Assembly (NCBI RefSeq): GCF_007197555.1
Contig: NZ_CP041614.1
Span: forward strand, 4,704,001 to 4,768,000
DNA from: Shewanella psychropiezotolerans
GTDB taxonomy: Bacteria; Pseudomonadota; Gammaproteobacteria; Enterobacterales; Shewanellaceae
Direction of reading: 5' to 3'
Length of the DNA stretch: 64,000 nt
This document shows, in pieces, positions 61,553 to 64,000 of the stretch. Each line of letters opens with the position of its first letter. Position 1 is the first letter of the stretch. The notes below the pieces were generated by a model that did not search any database, was not told the origin of the DNA, and saw only the letters and a list, made by a program, of their open reading frames with translations. Both the position numbers and the translations under genes were made by a program.

Positions 61553-64000
61553 CTAGTTATTCCCCGCGTAATCGATACAGAGAGGGATACATATTATAGC
61601 CCCCTCATAAGTCACATATGCCTCGGTTCCATCTATTTTCAGGCATCTCTTTCTTTTGCCGGAATAACCTAAACTTGATTCATCCGATGAAACATAACAG
61701 GCTAGTTTATTGTAATTCCCACTCACCTCATTATTTATAAATACTGACTGATCAAAAGGATATAGAGTTTTAATCTCATCGAAGCTTGGTATCGCCCATG
61801 TGGTCAGACCGCACAGTGAAGCGGTATTAACCTCATCGACAATCGCTGCAAGATCGTTGAATTTTTTAAACCTTGCACCGCCTTTATCATCGAATAACTG
61901 CCAGTAATTGCCACTGACCTTGTCTCGGGTGCACTTGGCGTTAGCCAACACCAATGTCACTGAGCCATTAATATCGATTAATTCATAGGGAGAGATTTCG
62001 CTGACAAAGCGGGCGATAAAAATCTTGTTATCGAGCTCACCAACAGATTTGTCGAAAAAATCCTTGCTGGAGCCATAATTGTTAGCTGTTTTAAAGGTGA
62101 AGGCCTGCTGCTTGGCTCCGTCACTGACATGGGCCTTACTTAGCCAATAGAAGAAACGTTTGCCGCCGTTGTACTTATCATATTCATCAGTCAGGGCCAG
62201 ATGGTTGGGAAACACACTGGTGTCTATGGTTCTAGAATAACTGCTACCTGAAGTGGCTAAGGTTTCTGTCTGAGTCAGGCCTGGTACCTGCCAATCGCTA
62301 TGCCCGCAGTAGTTGGCATCATTGCGCCGCTTCAATAAGCCGCTGGTGCCCATTACGTTCGACTCTGTATTAGTGCCATCATCGAATGGCAAGTTATCTG
62401 AGCCCCCAGGCAAACCATCACCCAGCAAGGTCCAGATCCTCGAATAATTAGCAAATCTGCTGTCGAATACACAACGCCAGCCTTGGGCGAAGCTGGTATT
62501 ACTCGGCAAATAGTCACCATTAATATCCAGCTTACTGAAATGGGTACCGATCACGGCATCGGCTGCGGGCACGGTATAGCCATCGCTCTTTGCCCGTGTT
62601 AAAGCTTGCATCGCCGTCGTTTGCGCCGATGTCACATCTGCGCCCGACTCGAGTGCATTTAAGCGTGCAAGCAAAATATTGAGCTCAGTATTGATGGCAT
62701 CACTGAGCCCTCCTGAGTCCAGCGCTTCGGTTAACTGGGTATAGATAGCATCGAAATCTTTTAGGGTCAGCTGCAACTGGTGAATCGCCTGATACAACTC
62801 AAGCGCTGCGCCGTGTAGCACCTGACCATTGTCTCCGGCTATCGAGGTTATCTTATTGATCACATCGTCCAGATTTTTTCCCAGAATCAACAGATAATTA
62901 AGGGCATGCAGCGCCTTTATCGAAGCCTGAGTTCGGGTCAATACTAAGTTAATGTCTGTCTTTTGCGCCTGCAGTTCGACCAAGCTAGATTGCAGCGAAG
63001 CCAAGTCTACACTCGTCGTAGTCGGGCGATTTTTTATGATCAGATCCACATAGAGTCGATATGCCACATAAGCTTCATCTAGCTCAGTTGCCAGTGCCCT
63101 CGCCTCACCGTTCAAAGCCTGCATATCCAGCTGAATCTTCTCGACATCATTAAGTACCGGGTCAGTTTTAACCATCTCGGCTAGCAGGCTGGTATTCAAG
63201 TCGATTTCCAAGATCTCTAAGGAGTTAACCCCAGTCACCGCATCGTTTTTAATGGCCAATAAACGCGCTACAAGCTCACTGGTCTCTCCCAGTATCCAGT
63301 AGGGATAATACGAATTGCTCCAACTCGGCTGTGCTATGGCACCATTGTTATATAGCACATAATCTGAACCAGACTTTGCCCAAAACGAGCCATAGCCTCG
63401 ACTCATGTTCACAGGTTTATTATTCCCCGAACTGCTTATGGCCGTTGATGCCATCACCAGAGACTCAGGGGGAGCATCCCAGCCGATCAGACCGCAAACA
63501 GAATTTAGGTTCAAAGAAGCCAGCTCGTCGACAAGCTTTGTCTTATCGAAGTAACTGCTTTTTCCGCCCCAATACCTAGGCTCACCTTCTCCATTAGAGT
63601 CAAACTGTGCCCAGCACCCTTGATTGGTATCGAAACGATATTGATTACTGCCATTGGATGACTCGGAGATAGTCATTACCTGGCCCACAGATAACATAGG
63701 GACAAATTCCATAACAATAAATTGTCCACTGGCACCAGTGGCATCCATGATTTTCCCCGGCGCATTCACTTCTGTGGCCTTAGCATTACCACGCACACGG
63801 ATCTGCAGCTTATCTTTGCTATAAACCTGTGAGCCCATATGTTGCGGATTACTGCCTACTGCAGTCCAGCTCAGGCCTGCATCATTGCTATATTCATAAT
63901 GTGAAGCCTCAACAAAACCGGGAACCCAGCTCCACTTGAGGCCATTGGTTATACCGACACTGCTGGCATTGACGATTTCCGGATGAGTAGGGGCATCGGG
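61553..64000 (-). CDS. Large exported protein with DUF1566-type domains (C-terminal part)
   Basis: The frame is open to the right edge, so at least 815 residues are present and the N-terminus is missing. The right-edge part reads as Fn3-like (W-S-W-V-P-G-F-V-E-A-S-H-Y-E-Y-S-N-D). Three DUF1566/Lcl-like segments follow, two with C-G-L-I-G-W or C-G-L-T-T-W and one with Y-C-G-H-S-D-W-Q-V-P, separated by a long helical coiled-coil region (about residues 235-440 of the visible part). It ends 49 bp before flp with no terminator between, so it may be cotranscribed with the pilus genes; a pilus-tip or adhesin role is my inference. Confidence 0.7.
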   Translation of the reverse strand, partial: PDAPTHPEIVNASSVGITNGLKWSWVPGFVEASHYEYSNDAGLSWTAVGSNPQHMGSQVYSKDKLQIRVRGNAKATEVNAPGKIMDATGASGQFIVMEFVPMLSVGQVMTISESSNGSNQYRFDTNQGCWAQFDSNGEGEPRYWGGKSSYFDKTKLVDELASLNLNSVCGLIGWDAPPESLVMASTAISSSGNNKPVNMSRGYGSFWAKSGSDYVLYNNGAIAQPSWSNSYYPYWILGETSELVARLLAIKNDAVTGVNSLEILEIDLNTSLLAEMVKTDPVLNDVEKIQLDMQALNGEARALATELDEAYVAYRLYVDLIIKNRPTTTSVDLASLQSSLVELQAQKTDINLVLTRTQASIKALHALNYLLILGKNLDDVINKITSIAGDNGQVLHGAALELYQAIHQLQLTLKDFDAIYTQLTEALDSGGLSDAINTELNILLARLNALESGADVTSAQTTAMQALTRAKSDGYTVPAADAVIGTHFSKLDINGDYLPSNTSFAQGWRCVFDSRFANYSRIWTLLGDGLPGGSDNLPFDDGTNTESNVMGTSGLLKRRNDANYCGHSDWQVPGLTQTETLATSGSSYSRTIDTSVFPNHLALTDEYDKYNGGKRFFYWLSKAHVSDGAKQQAFTFKTANNYGSSKDFFDKSVGELDNKIFIARFVSEISPYELIDINGSVTLVLANAKCTRDKVSGNYWQLFDDKGGARFKKFNDLAAIVDEVNTASLCGLTTWAIPSFDEIKTLYPFDQSVFINNEVSGNYNKLACYVSSDESSLGYSGKRKRCLKIDGTEAYVTYEGAIICIPLCIDYAGNN

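Noticed and set aside
1..64000. CRISPR arrays, tRNA and rRNA genes
   Set aside because: No regularly spaced repeats and no cloverleaf or rRNA-like sequence were seen by eye on either strand.

Overview
The window reads as chromosome of a marine gammaproteobacterium, most likely a Shewanella. The basis is recognisable proteins and their order: thiI, the sodium-type flagellar stator pair pomAB, the run xseB-ispA-dxs, divergent grpE/nadK, and a complete nqrABCDEF sodium pump. Species cannot be fixed from the sequence alone.

Layout. 1-24 kb is mostly housekeeping: a clipped membrane methyltransferase-like gene, a MarC protein, a secreted S9 peptidase, a 270-bp MITE-like repeat, an NAD-type isocitrate dehydrogenase, rlmM, a gcvA/hydrolase/DUF423 operon, thiI, pomAB, xseB-ispA-dxs, grpE with a clear sigma-32 promoter, nadK, a TPR-TonB protein, a COG0523 GTPase, a lipoprotein of the endonuclease/exonuclease/phosphatase fold, and a SulP transporter broken by a triplicated 7-bp repeat. 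24-36.9 kb is an accessory island: a REP-type Y1 transposase, a very large SpvB/FG-GAP/RHS polymorphic toxin with a candidate immunity gene, an array of small secreted Cys-containing proteins upstream of it, two IS6-family remnants, a long inverted-repeat pair, and two extra copies of the 3' end of nqrF. 36.9-43 kb is the nqr operon. 43-47 kb holds a DUF599 membrane protein and a secreted zinc metallopeptidase with PKD and Fn3 domains.

47.2-51.1 kb is a compact minus-strand redox cluster: TlpA-like thioredoxin, DUF4266 protein with a GGGGCGCN tail, DUF3570 predicted outer-membrane protein, ApbE-family FMN transferase, and a lone DsbD-alpha-like domain. The DUF3570 protein carries a D-x-x-S-G-A-S motif like the FMN-attachment motif of NqrC, so it may be a flavinylation target. 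This is my leading candidate for an under-described system. 51.2-61.5 kb is a full Tad (Flp pilus) operon, flp-cpaB-cpaC-cpaD-cpaE-cpaF-tadB-tadC-tadD-tadE-tadF-tadG. It is preceded by a large DUF1566-type protein that runs off the right edge.

Five frame breaks (DUF423, tadC, cpaC twice, the RHS gene) can each be repaired by adding one G to a G run. This points to base-calling undercounts rather than decay. The sulP lesion is different: two extra copies of a 7-bp unit, which looks like a real slipped-strand event. Several loci also show short tandem duplications of gene 3' ends (nqrF, tlpA, tadC).
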